From Oenococcus oeni DSM 20252 = AWRIB129 (lineage in GTDB: Bacteria; Bacillota; Bacilli; Lactobacillales; Lactobacillaceae): 43,547 bases of DNA. Below are positions 26,958 through 35,914 of this stretch, one piece after another. The stretch lies in contig NZ_AQVA01000013.1 in assembly GCF_000372485.1 (NCBI RefSeq), positions 1 to 43,547 of the forward strand. The letters are read 5' to 3'. Position 1 is the first letter of the stretch, and each line of letters begins with the position of its first letter. The translations under genes and the position numbers were made by a program. The notes under the pieces were generated by a model. It did no database searches and was not told where the DNA came from. It saw only the letters and a list, made by a program, of their open reading frames with translations.

Positions 26958-27844
26958 ATGACAGATATGGCCAAACCTTCAAAGAATTGAGAATCGCCAA
27001 AGGAGTCAGTTTATCAAACGCTGCTAAAAACGTCGTTTCAAAATCATTTTTATCACGCTTTGAAAGGGATCAAAGCAATATTGTCTTCGATAAATTATAT
27101 CGCCTGTTGCTGAACATCAATTTTTCGGTCGAAGAATTCGTCTATATAAATAATCAAAGAAACAATCGCTATCAACCTTTTCATTACGAGGATACGAAGG
27201 ATTATGTCGACCAGCAAATCATTGAAAACTCAAATAAATTAGGCAAATATTATTATCAAAGATGGATAAATAACCAAATTGAATATGATTATGTAAATTT
27301 TCTAAAAGAAAAATCAATCATGGAGAAGCACCATATTGCTAAAGTTTCCCAAAAAGAAAAACAGTTTCTCTATAATTATCTTTTCGCAAAAGAAACTTGA
27401 ACACACTATGAAATCAGACTATATATGAGCATCATCAATTTATTCTCTCCCATGCAATCCTTTTATCTAACACAGCAAATGTTGAAGAATGGTTCGGAAA
27501 CAATTGATGTAAATTGGAATCACCAGGCGGATTTTCTATATATCATTTTGAGTACTGCCCTAATCATGGCCTTTCAAGGTAAAATTCCCGAATTGGCTCA
27601 ATTGATCAAACAGGCGGGAAACTCGATTCATAACGAACAATATCTTTACGAAAAAACAGAATTGCATTTTATTAAGGGTTTACTGGATTATTTAAAAGGA
27701 GACCGAATAGTTGCAAAACAAAGCATAAAAGAAAGCATTGATGTTTTTCAGGTCCTGAACTCTCCAAAACTTGTCGATTTATATAATCGCCGTTGGCAAG
27801 AATTTTTAAACAGGCAAAAAATAGATAATAAAAAATTCCGATGA
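26958..27844 (+). pseudogene. Rgg/GadR-type transcriptional regulator, doubly disrupted
   Basis: An XRE-type helix-turn-helix (GQTFKELRIAKGVSLSNAAKN, FLSRFERDQSNI) is followed by a long helical C-terminal domain, as in Rgg-type regulators that sense short peptides. Two lesions are seen. The ATG at 26958 with AGGAG upstream is out of frame (MTDM then GG at 26969-26970; one extra G gives MTDMGQTFKELR). A TGA at codon 156 of the open frame (about 27398-27400) stands where Trp fits (KET*THYEIRL). Repaired, it has 295 residues, the usual size. It is divergent from the broken exporter, a common Rgg-target layout. Confidence 0.85.
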
Positions 27845-27878
27845 TGCCGCTTTTTAAACGCCATCATCGGAATTTTTT
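27831..27878. terminator. Bidirectional terminator
   Basis: Arms AAAAATTCCGATGATG (27831-27846) and CATCATCGGAATTTTT (27862-27877) form a 16-base-pair hairpin that overlaps the end of the Rgg-type gene. It also serves the sucrose phosphorylase gene from the other side. Confidence 0.92.
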
Positions 27879-27903
27879 TAAGGACTAAAGAAAATCAAAC
27901 CTT

Positions 27904-29372
27904 TTAGATATCCTTTGTATCAGTCTGATCTTCAATTAAAATAATTTGATCATTTTCCTTTATAGTAAAGGTTTTTAGAGCCACATTAGCGGTTAATTCC
28001 GCGGTGTCTTGGCCATTGGTTGAAGTTCGAATAATTTTGATTTCATTTTTGTCGGTTGCGCTGACTTGAATATCTCCTTGAAGATCAAAAGCGGCACTGC
28101 GATTGCGCCAAGCCAACAATTTCAGTAGGCAGGCAACAATTGGTCTCTGCACTTCATTGGCAACTTCTTCTTCACTGTAATAATGACGATTTATATTGCG
28201 TCCTTCCTTGGTCTTTTCCAACAAATCCAAATCGTTTTCACCAGCCAGCAGGCCTACGTAATAGATTTGTGGAATTCCCGGGGCAAAAATTTGTATTGCA
28301 CGGGCAAGCAAATAGGCTTTGTCATCATTGCCAAGAGCTGAATAATAGGTCGAGTTAATCTGGTAAATATCCAAATTATTATAGGCCGCAGATGAATAAG
28401 TCCGTTTGACGTTCGCACCAACTTTATACAGTTCACTGGAAGTATAGTCGATTTCCTCATCAGTTAAAATATCGCGAGCATCAACAACCCCGATTCCATC
28501 ATGAGTATCAAGAGTCGTAAACTGTTTTTTTGGTGACATTTTCAACCATTTGGCCAATTGCTTGGGATTTCCAGAATAAAGAGTGTACAAAATTACCAGA
28601 GGTAAAACAAAATCATAGGTAAAGTAACCATACTCATTTATTTTGGCCGGGATTGTGTAATGTTCATAAATTTCCGGTAAAATTTCAGCATGTAGGGGTT
28701 CGAGAATCTTCCGAACTGATTCCAGTAAATCCCAAATTTCCGGTTCAATAAAGAAGTCATTAGTATCAATCTTTTTAATTGCATAAGCAAAGGCATCCAG
28801 GCGAATCAAATCCGCACCGTGCTTAACCATTGACTGTAAAGTATCTTTAAAAAATTCCTGAGCAACTTTGGACTTCACGTTAATATCGATCTGCTCATCG
28901 CCAAAAGTATTCCAAAGATGTTCTTGACTGCCGTCTGCAAAAGTAATCCCCTGAATCGGCGCCTTATCTTTTCTTTTGTAAATTAAATCGATATCGGCCT
29001 TCGTCGGGCGTCCTTTCGGCCAGAACTTTTCCCAACGAATAAAAAAGTCCTTGTAGCTGGAAGCATCCTTTTTTCCTTGAAATCTTGATACATAATCGAT
29101 TCACGGGAAATGTGATTAATCATGAAATCAAACATTAAATAATACTTTTTTCCAAGTTCCTCGACATCCTCCCAATCACCGAAATCCGGATTGACACGAG
29201 TGTAATCCGAGGGCGCAAAACCACGATCTCCGGTTGACGGAAAAAAAGGCAGCAGATGAACTCCACCAATCGCGTCTCCAATATATTTATCTAAAATGTA
29301 TTGTAATTCCTTGATATTCTTACCCATCGAATCCGAATAGGTGATCAGCATTGCTTTATTTTTAACCGGCAT
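27904..29372 (-). pseudogene. gtfA: Sucrose phosphorylase (GH13_18), frameshifted
   Basis: Would convert sucrose and phosphate to glucose-1-phosphate and fructose in the cytoplasm. The N-terminal frame starts at ATG 29372 with an AAGGAG site ([35 protein letters not shown]) and goes out of frame after YQDFKEK. The other frame carries [19 protein letters not shown], the nucleophile Asp in [11 protein letters not shown], the acid Glu in LPEIYEHY and the third Asp in LDTHDGIG. The break is at an A6 run (T6 at 29069-29074); A7 gives [13 protein letters not shown] and 489 residues, the exact family size. As written, the N-terminal piece has no catalytic residues. Confidence 0.92.
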
Positions 29373-29411
29373 ATTTTCTCCTTTTTAAAAGTTTTGAAAG
29401 GCCATAAAAGT

Positions 29412-29447
29412 ATTATAAAGGAGTAACAATTACCCTTGTGAAACAAG
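29412..29447 (-). promoter_or_regulatory. gtfA promoter with two dyads
   Basis: TATAAT on the minus strand (29417-29412) is preceded by two small inverted repeats: GTAA/TTAC around three bases (29423-29433), in the spacer, and CTTG/CAAG around five bases (29435-29447), over the -35 position. This looks like an operator for a repressor. The -35 box itself is poor. Confidence 0.5.
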
Positions 29448-29453
29448 TTGATC

Positions 29454-30467
29454 TCAGAAGGCGGCTTCAATATTCAAAACAGCTTTGTTGGTTCTAATCT
29501 TCCCTGAAAGGTAGTCGTTCATTTTGGCAGCTTTTAATTCCATGCTGACCAATTCGGAAGGGTCAATCTTGCCGGCGGCGATCATTGCAATAGCCGCTTT
29601 AAAAGTATAGGGATTAATAAACGATCCCTGAACCGTCAGTTGTTTTTGGAAGATTTCATAAGAAGAAACAGAAAACTTTTGTTCGGGTTTTCCAACACCG
29701 AACATTAACACTTGTCCACCATGAGCAGCGGCTTTAACTGCCTGTTCTTGAACATCGGCTGATCCGACCGCTTCAACGACAACATCATAATCCTTGTCAA
29801 AATCATTTGAACGAGCATCGACAACCTCGTCGGCACCAACAACCTTTTTAAGAAAATCAACGTGCTTTTCATCATCAAGATGACGAGTTGAAATAGTGAC
29901 TTTGGAAACGCCGTAAGCTTTAAGCGTCTTAACAAACAATTGACCGGTAAAACCATCACCCAAAACAATTGCTTCTTGGAAAGGCTTGATAGCTAACAAG
30001 TCGACCCCATGGACAACACAGCTCAAAGGCTCTGTTAACGCAGCCTGTTTGAAGCTGACATTATCAGGCAGTTTATAAGCTACTTCTTCTGGGACAGCCA
30101 CGTATTCTTCCAATCCGCCATTGCGAGTAACACCAACGGCAGATAAATTAGTACATAATTCAGGACGGTTCGTACGGCAAAAATCGCACTTATGACAATA
30201 AATATTCGGATCGATTGCAACGCGATCACCAACTTCAAAATTGGTAACGGATTCACCGATTTCAACAACCGTTCCCGAATCCTCGTGTCCCAAAACAATT
30301 GGCGGCACTGCATCCGCCGAACCAGGAAGTCCCTGATACAATGCTTTATCGGTTCCGCAAACGCCAACATAAGCGACCTTAATTAAAACTTCATTATTTT
30401 TGGGAGTTGGTTTTTCCAAATTCTCAACCTCCAAATGATTCATCTTATCTAAAACTAATGCATTCAT
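29454..30467 (-). CDS. Zinc-dependent alcohol/polyol dehydrogenase
   Basis: A medium-chain dehydrogenase of 337 residues that oxidises or reduces an alcohol or polyol with NAD(H). Catalytic zinc ligands appear in GVCGTD and LGHEDSG; structural zinc in CHKCDFCRTNRPELC. The Rossmann motif reads VLGDGFTGQL rather than GxGxxG with three glycines. Closest in look to sorbitol/threonine-type dehydrogenases; the substrate is not fixed. The start at ATG 30467 is supported by AAAGGGG nine bases upstream; an ATG at 30497 would read through that site. It lies between the alpha-galactosidase and sucrose phosphorylase genes. Confidence 0.88.
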   Translation of the reverse strand: MNALVLDKMNHLEVENLEKPTPKNNEVLIKVAYVGVCGTDKALYQGLPGSADAVPPIVLGHEDSGTVVEIGESVTNFEVGDRVAIDPNIYCHKCDFCRTNRPELCTNLSAVGVTRNGGLEEYVAVPEEVAYKLPDNVSFKQAALTEPLSCVVHGVDLLAIKPFQEAIVLGDGFTGQLFVKTLKAYGVSKVTISTRHLDDEKHVDFLKKVVGADEVVDARSNDFDKDYDVVVEAVGSADVQEQAVKAAAHGGQVLMFGVGKPEQKFSVSSYEIFQKQLTVQGSFINPYTFKAAIAMIAAGKIDPSELVSMELKAAKMNDYLSGKIRTNKAVLNIEAAF

Positions 30468-30755
30468 ATTTCTATATTCCCCTTTATTAATCAGCATTCC
30501 TATTGGATCTTATTAAACCTTTATCAAATAATTGGAAAGTCGCCGAATATCATTTAGGATACTTCACTTCGAAAACTATTTGATTAAAATCAAGATACTT
30601 TTAAAAGACGAGCAATCACAAAATTAGAAAATGATAATTCAACCACTTCTTTATTTTAAATTAAATTATTCACAAGTCAATAAGGGAATTTACGAACAAA
30701 CAAAAAAGTTTCCCTTCTAAGAAACTTTTCGCATTTAATTAAATTATCGCCCGAA
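30468..30755. other. Intergenic region between aga and the dehydrogenase
   Basis: About 290 bases. It holds the aga terminator (30702-30730) and AT-rich sequence presumably containing the dehydrogenase promoter. No gene is seen. Confidence 0.5.
30702..30730 (-). terminator. Terminator after aga
   Basis: On the minus strand GAAAAGTTTC and GAAACTTTT arms around a short loop, followed by a T run, 25 bases after the aga stop. Confidence 0.82.
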
Positions 30756-32945
30756 TCAATTTTCAGCTTGAAAATAATCAACTCGACTGGTCCAATCGGC
30801 CAATTGAATCGGTGTATCATAAAGACCGATATTCATCAATTCATCACCGGCATACCTTTTTTTATCATCAGCCAGATAAATCTTATCAGGATCCAAAGCG
30901 GCCAATTTTGTCAAAGTAAATTCCGGTTGAGCTTGGGAAATTAGTTTATAACGATAAAGCAGCAACTCTTTTTTATCAGGTGAAACAAATTCCCAGGCTG
31001 TTTGGTTTCCATCAAAAGGCGATTTTAATCTGATAAAATCTCCGTACTGAATTAGTTGACGATGTTTTTTATAAAATTTAATTTGCGATTTAACGATTTC
31101 TTTTTCCTTATCGGACAAATCGGCTAAATTCAATTCATAGCCAAAGACAGCCGCCATCGCCACATCCCCGCGCATCTCAAAACTCGTTTGACGACCGGTC
31201 TGTTGATTCGGAGAAACAGAGACATGGGCTGTCATACTCGATACCGGATAAGACAAAGAACTACCGTATTGAATTTTCAAACGCGCCACGGCGTCGGTAT
31301 TATCAGATGTCCAGGACTGAGGAAAATAATAAAGCATGCCGGCATCAAAACGACCGCCACCGCCAGAGCAACCCTCAAAAAGAATGTCTGGGTATCGGGA
31401 AGTAATCCGTTGAGCCAAATCATAAACACCCAGCACGTAACGGTGACTTACCTCGCCTTGACGATCAGCTGGTAATTCAGTTGAATATACTTCTGTTAAA
31501 TGACGATTCATATCCCATTTGACATAATCTATATCAACATTATCAAGAATTTTGGTCATTTGATTAAAAATATTATCGACCACTTCTTTTCGAGAAAAAT
31601 CCAATACATATTGCCCTCTCGAAGGCGTCATCCCTCGGCCAGGAACCTGCAAAGCATAATCAGGATGTTTTTTATATAATTCGGAATCTTCAGAAATCAT
31701 TTCCGGTTCAAACCAAAGACCGAATTTCATTTTCCTGTCATGGACCTGTTGGCTCAAGGCCTTCAGTCCACCCCTTAGTTTTGTTGCATGTTCAAACCAA
31801 TCGCCAAGACTTGAATTGTCATCATCCCGATGCCCGAACCAACCGTCGTCAAGGACAAACATTTCAATTCCCAAGGGCGCAGCGTTATCCAAAATTTTCT
31901 GAATTTTCTCGGTATCGAAATCAAAAAAAGTTGCTTCCCAATTGTTAATAACAATTGGCCGCTGAGCAAATTGATACTTTCCACGAGCAACGCGCTCACG
32001 GAGCAGACGATGATAAGTTTGAGACATTCCGTTTAAGCCGCTACTTGAATAAACAATCAGAGCTTCCGGTGTTTGAAAGGAGTCACCCGCTCTTAGCTTC
32101 CAATCAAAATCATACTGGTTAATGCCGGCAAGAACCCGTGTCTGGTCGATATAATCGCGTTCAAGCGTTTCTTGATGATTTCCGGAATAAACCAATTGAA
32201 TGCCAATCGCTTCATCGTTAAATTCAGTTGTCGATGGATGAATCAAAGCAATAAAAGGATTCATATGATGGCTGGAGGTACCCCGACGACTTTCAAATTG
32301 AGTCAATCCATGGTGAAGCGTTTGCCGTTCGATTTGCCGTTCGCGGGCGTGAGCGCCTGGAAGGGAGATAACTTGAAAATCGCTTTTTGGAAAATCAATC
32401 TGCATACTGGCAATCTTTTCAATATGCAAAATATGTCGTCCTTTGTTAATTAATTTTGCGCTGCGGGCAATAATGGGTCGATCATTGTAGATGCTATAAC
32501 TGAGTTCAACTTCGCATGCCAAGTTTTCATTCAATAGATTCACAATCAAAGTCTGAGCTTCGGAATCATCCTCGACATAAGCATGGGGAAGATTCTTCAA
32601 TTCCGGTTTTCCGTCAATTATTTTATAAGATTGAAAACGAAAATCTGTTTGTCTTGCCCCGTTTTCATCGCGGATAATCACAGCTGGGGCTCGATAATCT
32701 CCGGTATTATTTCCCGACCATTCCTGCAACAAAGTATCTTTTGAATAAGTGCGATCTAAAGAACCAGGCAGATTGCCGGAAAAACTACGGTCAAAGCGGG
32801 GATTTAATCTTTCTCCAGAATAATGCCCAACTCTTTTACCAAAATAAAGATGGGCAAGCAGGTTTCCTTCTTCAACTGACATGAGATAAGAAATTTGATT
32901 ATTGGATAAATGAAATACCTTTGTGTTTTCATCAAATGTGATCAT
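30756..32945 (-). CDS. aga: Alpha-galactosidase (GH36)
   Basis: Cytoplasmic glycoside hydrolase family 36 enzyme of 729 residues that removes alpha-1,6-galactose from melibiose, raffinose and related sugars. It has an N-terminal beta-sandwich domain, a central barrel with FVLDDGWFGHRDDD, the nucleophile Asp in DYVKWDMNRH (about residue 480), FEGCSGGGGRFD, and the acid/base Asp in SWTSDNTDA (about 545). The end includes SVSPNQQTGRQT. AAAGGAT precedes the ATG. With sucrose phosphorylase downstream this suggests raffinose-type sugar use, but no dedicated transporter is adjacent. Confidence 0.96.
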   Translation of the reverse strand: MITFDENTKVFHLSNNQISYLMSVEEGNLLAHLYFGKRVGHYSGERLNPRFDRSFSGNLPGSLDRTYSKDTLLQEWSGNNTGDYRAPAVIIRDENGARQTDFRFQSYKIIDGKPELKNLPHAYVEDDSEAQTLIVNLLNENLACEVELSYSIYNDRPIIARSAKLINKGRHILHIEKIASMQIDFPKSDFQVISLPGAHARERQIERQTLHHGLTQFESRRGTSSHHMNPFIALIHPSTTEFNDEAIGIQLVYSGNHQETLERDYIDQTRVLAGINQYDFDWKLRAGDSFQTPEALIVYSSSGLNGMSQTYHRLLRERVARGKYQFAQRPIVINNWEATFFDFDTEKIQKILDNAAPLGIEMFVLDDGWFGHRDDDNSSLGDWFEHATKLRGGLKALSQQVHDRKMKFGLWFEPEMISEDSELYKKHPDYALQVPGRGMTPSRGQYVLDFSRKEVVDNIFNQMTKILDNVDIDYVKWDMNRHLTEVYSTELPADRQGEVSHRYVLGVYDLAQRITSRYPDILFEGCSGGGGRFDAGMLYYFPQSWTSDNTDAVARLKIQYGSSLSYPVSSMTAHVSVSPNQQTGRQTSFEMRGDVAMAAVFGYELNLADLSDKEKEIVKSQIKFYKKHRQLIQYGDFIRLKSPFDGNQTAWEFVSPDKKELLLYRYKLISQAQPEFTLTKLAALDPDKIYLADDKKRYAGDELMNIGLYDTPIQLADWTSRVDYFQAEN

Positions 32946-32986
32946 CGTTTAATCCTTTTATTTTATAAACATATTTTATTCGTGAG

Positions 32987-33017
32987 AAAAAAGCATTTTC
33001 AATTTGGAAAATGCTTT
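32987..33017 (-). terminator. Terminator after the aldo/keto reductase
   Basis: Minus-strand arms AAAGCATTTTC and GAAAATGCTTT around a short loop, then T6. Confidence 0.9.
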
Positions 33018-33033
33018 GTCTCGACAAACTATA

Positions 33034-33996
33034 TCAAGGAATTTTATAGCCGGCAGCCTGATAAAGGTCGTACCACTCTTGGTTGCTCAAATGAACATCA
33101 TCAACTTCAGTCATTTGTTTGATATGCTCCGGCGAAGTACTTCCAAGAATTGTTTGAATATTTGCCGGATGTTTTAAAATCCAAGCAACAGCGACAGCAC
33201 TTTTATTTGAATGATACTTGTCGGCCAAAGTCTGCAACTGATCATTTAGTTCTTTAAACTTAGGATTGTCGATAAAGACACCGGCAAACATCCCATATTG
33301 GAAAGGCGACCAGGCTTGAATCGTCATTTTGTGCAAACGCATATATGTCAAAATATCAAAAGTTCGAACATGGGTATCAGAGTCCGGACTGCCGTCGATA
33401 TTCATTTGAATATTTTCAGAAATCATATTCGCATGCGTTAAAGCAAATTGTAATTGATTGACTTCTAAGCGCTGGCTAACGGCTTGTTGAACAAGTTCAA
33501 TATCATAGGGAGTAAAGTTGGAAACCCCGAAATGCAAAACTTTCCCGGAAGCCTCAAGTTGACTGAAAGCATCGGCAATCTCTTCGGGCTCCATCAAAGT
33601 ATCGGGACGGTGCAAAAGCAAAAAATCAATGTGATCAGTCTGCAAACGCTGCAATTCGATATCAACAGCCGAAAGCAAGTGTTCGCGTGAAAAATCATAA
33701 CGAAGGCCGGTTAAGCCGTCACCATTAATCTGTCCATTTTTCAGGATAATGCCAATCTTTGTTTGTATATAAATTTTGTTTCGATCAATTCCGGCATCTT
33801 TTAAAGCTTGACCAAAAATTGTAGACGATTTTCCAGCCCCATAAATGTCGGCTGTATCATAATAATTAATTCCCGCGTCGAAAGCTGTAGAAACTGTTTT
33901 GGCAGCTTCTTGGGCATTTTTTCTATCTATTCTCATAACACCTAAAGCAATCTGACTTGCGTTCAAACCAGACTGCCCTAATTCGATTTGTTTCAT
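33034..33996 (-). CDS. Aldo/keto reductase
   Basis: A monomeric (beta/alpha)8 NADPH-dependent reductase of 320 residues. The catalytic tetrad is visible: Asp and Tyr in YYDTADIYG, Lys in IQTKIG, His in FLLLHRPD. GVSNFTPYDIELVQ and NVPx-like C-terminal block TILGSTSPEHIKQM are family features. It resembles E. coli YdhF-type reductases; the carbonyl substrate is unknown. AAAGGAGG lies just before the ATG. Terminators flank it on both sides, so it is a single-gene unit. Confidence 0.93.
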   Translation of the reverse strand: MKQIELGQSGLNASQIALGVMRIDRKNAQEAAKTVSTAFDAGINYYDTADIYGAGKSSTIFGQALKDAGIDRNKIYIQTKIGIILKNGQINGDGLTGLRYDFSREHLLSAVDIELQRLQTDHIDFLLLHRPDTLMEPEEIADAFSQLEASGKVLHFGVSNFTPYDIELVQQAVSQRLEVNQLQFALTHANMISENIQMNIDGSPDSDTHVRTFDILTYMRLHKMTIQAWSPFQYGMFAGVFIDNPKFKELNDQLQTLADKYHSNKSAVAVAWILKHPANIQTILGSTSPEHIKQMTEVDDVHLSNQEWYDLYQAAGYKIP

Positions 33997-34016
33997 ATTT
34001 ACCTCCTTTAGGCAAC

Positions 34017-34041
34017 AAAAAAATCGAAGCAGATGCTCCGA
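34017..34041 (-). terminator. Terminator after the dipeptidase
   Basis: On the minus strand TCGGAGCA and TGCTTCGA pair (one G-U) around two bases, followed by T7. Confidence 0.85.
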
Positions 34042-34078
34042 CTTAATTTTACTATGAATAAAGCAAGTAATTAAATTA

Positions 34079-35509
34079 TTAATTATCGCTTCGAGCGAAT
34101 TTATTGTTCATTAAATTGGAAACAGTGAAGAGAACCTGATCCAGGAGGTCTTCGGTTTCTTTTTTAATCTGATCGGTAATTTTTTTATTGGCTGCTTCTA
34201 AAGTAGCGGTTAATTCCTGGCCACTCTTACCGGCGGCCAACTTATCGGCGGACAGTAAATTTTTATGACCAAGAGCGATGGTTTTTTGTTGGTAACGTTC
34301 AAAATAAGCAACCACATCACGATAATGGGGATCGGCCAAAGCAGCGATGATTCGATTAATCCAGTAATAATTCTCAGAACTTACTCGATTTGTCGTATCT
34401 CTTAAATAACTTGGCGTGTCTTCGACATTTGTATAAAAAGGTACCAGCGTGTTGAAAGGCATTGAACCAAAGGCAATCCATTGAACAGCTTGATTACCCT
34501 TTGGCTTATTCGGTCGAATTTGCAAAACCGACAATTCACTCGTTCGGTTGATCCCAATGGGACGGAACATATGCTTCTCGGCCTCAGTCCCACTTGTACC
34601 ATATGGATCGTAGACAGTATCTTGGTAATGACCGGACAAAACATATTTAATATCTTCGATCGTGACTTTTCTAAAGGGTTTTTGCGAAAACGGAATCGTA
34701 TCACTCATGGGATCTTGTTCAACACTCGGCGTCAAAAACTTCTGCATAAACCAAGCACGGGGGGTATTGTAATGGTGATCTATATCAGCGTGCGAACCAA
34801 AAGTCAAACGACTGTTAACCTTACCGTCGAAGGACAAATTCAAATGATTGTCCCGAATAAAATCTTTTAAATCAGCAGAATAAACGAAGTTATCACTGTC
34901 GTCGAAATTGATCTCTTGAATTCCAAGCTGATTAGGAACAGTAACATAGGAATCATCCGGAACGCGTTGAGCAACCCAATGATGGCCACCAATTGTTTCT
35001 AAGAACCAGATCTCATCAGCGTCGGAAAAAGCAACACCGTTCTGTTCATAAGTCCCGAATTGTTCAAGCAGAGAACCAAGTCGCTTAACTCCTTCTTTAG
35101 CAGAATGAATATAAGGAAGAACGATTGTTAGAAAATCTTCCTCGCCGATTCCATCAGTAACCATTGGGTCAGCAGCCAAAACACGTTCATTTGTCGTGAT
35201 TGTTTCAGTCGCGCTCATGGCTGCGTTTTCCGAATTAATTCCGGCTTCGCCCCAGATTCCTTCTGTTAAATCAGCATTTGGGACAGATGTATATCTAAGC
35301 GGGTTGTCTGGCAAATCGATTTCAACTTTTGAAATCTTGGAAACATAATGTTTCGGCTGTTCTTTCGGGCTAACGACAATAAACTTTTTTGCTTCAAAAG
35401 TGCCGTCGCCGGAATCTTCCGTCCTTGCAACGATTGTCGACCCGTCATAACTAGCCTTTTTACCTACCAAAATAGTTGTACACGATGTTTTTGAAAATTG
35501 ATTCTTCAT
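34079..35509 (-). CDS. pepD: C69-family dipeptidase
   Basis: An N-terminal-nucleophile dipeptidase of 476 residues (PepD/PepDA family) that cleaves a range of dipeptides in the cytoplasm. The nucleophile Cys is in KTSCTTILVGKKASYDG near residue 9; removal of the short leader would expose it. TEDSGDG, GINSENAAMSATE and the DPYG block are family features. The start at ATG 35509 is chosen because AAGGAG lies six bases upstream; a start at 35551 would add 14 unconserved residues. It stands between terminators as a single gene. Confidence 0.93.
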   Translation of the reverse strand: MKNQFSKTSCTTILVGKKASYDGSTIVARTEDSGDGTFEAKKFIVVSPKEQPKHYVSKISKVEIDLPDNPLRYTSVPNADLTEGIWGEAGINSENAAMSATETITTNERVLAADPMVTDGIGEEDFLTIVLPYIHSAKEGVKRLGSLLEQFGTYEQNGVAFSDADEIWFLETIGGHHWVAQRVPDDSYVTVPNQLGIQEINFDDSDNFVYSADLKDFIRDNHLNLSFDGKVNSRLTFGSHADIDHHYNTPRAWFMQKFLTPSVEQDPMSDTIPFSQKPFRKVTIEDIKYVLSGHYQDTVYDPYGTSGTEAEKHMFRPIGINRTSELSVLQIRPNKPKGNQAVQWIAFGSMPFNTLVPFYTNVEDTPSYLRDTTNRVSSENYYWINRIIAALADPHYRDVVAYFERYQQKTIALGHKNLLSADKLAAGKSGQELTATLEAANKKITDQIKKETEDLLDQVLFTVSNLMNNKFARSDN

Positions 35510-35537
35510 ATTAATCTCCTTGTATATTTCAGCATAT

Positions 35538-35559
35538 AAAAAAAGCCGCATAGCGACTT
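35538..35559 (-). terminator. Terminator after rpmE2
   Basis: Minus-strand arms AGTCGC and GCGGCT (one G-U pair) around TAT, followed by T7. Confidence 0.82.
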
Positions 35560-35571
35560 AAACTATCAGTA

Positions 35572-35814
35572 CTAGTTAAGTCCATACTTTTTGTTGAACT
35601 TATCAACAGCACCATCGGCCTGATTGATTTTCTGCTTGCCAGTATAGAAAGGATGTGAATCCGAGGTAACTTCAACACGAACCATTGGATAAGTCTGGCC
35701 TTCGTATTCAACCTCGCCTTGAGCTTTAGCGGTTGAACCTGATAAGAATTTAGCACCAGTTGTTGAATCAACGAAAACAACCTGGCGATAATCTGGATGA
35801 ATATCTGCTTTCAT
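35572..35814 (-). CDS. rpmE2: 50S ribosomal protein L31 type B
   Basis: An 80-residue L31 of the zinc-free type B: it begins [20 protein letters not shown], carries [12 protein letters not shown], and has none of the CxxC pairs of type A. It bridges the ribosomal subunits. AAGGAG precedes the ATG. It lies downstream of murA in the same direction, with its own terminator. Confidence 0.97.
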   Translation of the reverse strand: MKADIHPDYRQVVFVDSTTGAKFLSGSTAKAQGEVEYEGQTYPMVRVEVTSDSHPFYTGKQKINQADGAVDKFNKKYGLN

Positions 35815-35914
35815 ATTTTTCTCCTTAGTGCCCTTTAACCTGAAGTCAAAGAGTCAGTAGTAACTTTAATATAATAACAGCTCAAGCCAACCTTTTCAAG
35901 CCAGTTAAAAACTT

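Noticed and set aside
29705-29968. 87-residue ORF inside the alcohol dehydrogenase gene, same strand, shifted frame
   Set aside because: It overlaps well-conserved zinc-dehydrogenase coding sequence and shows no domain or start signal.
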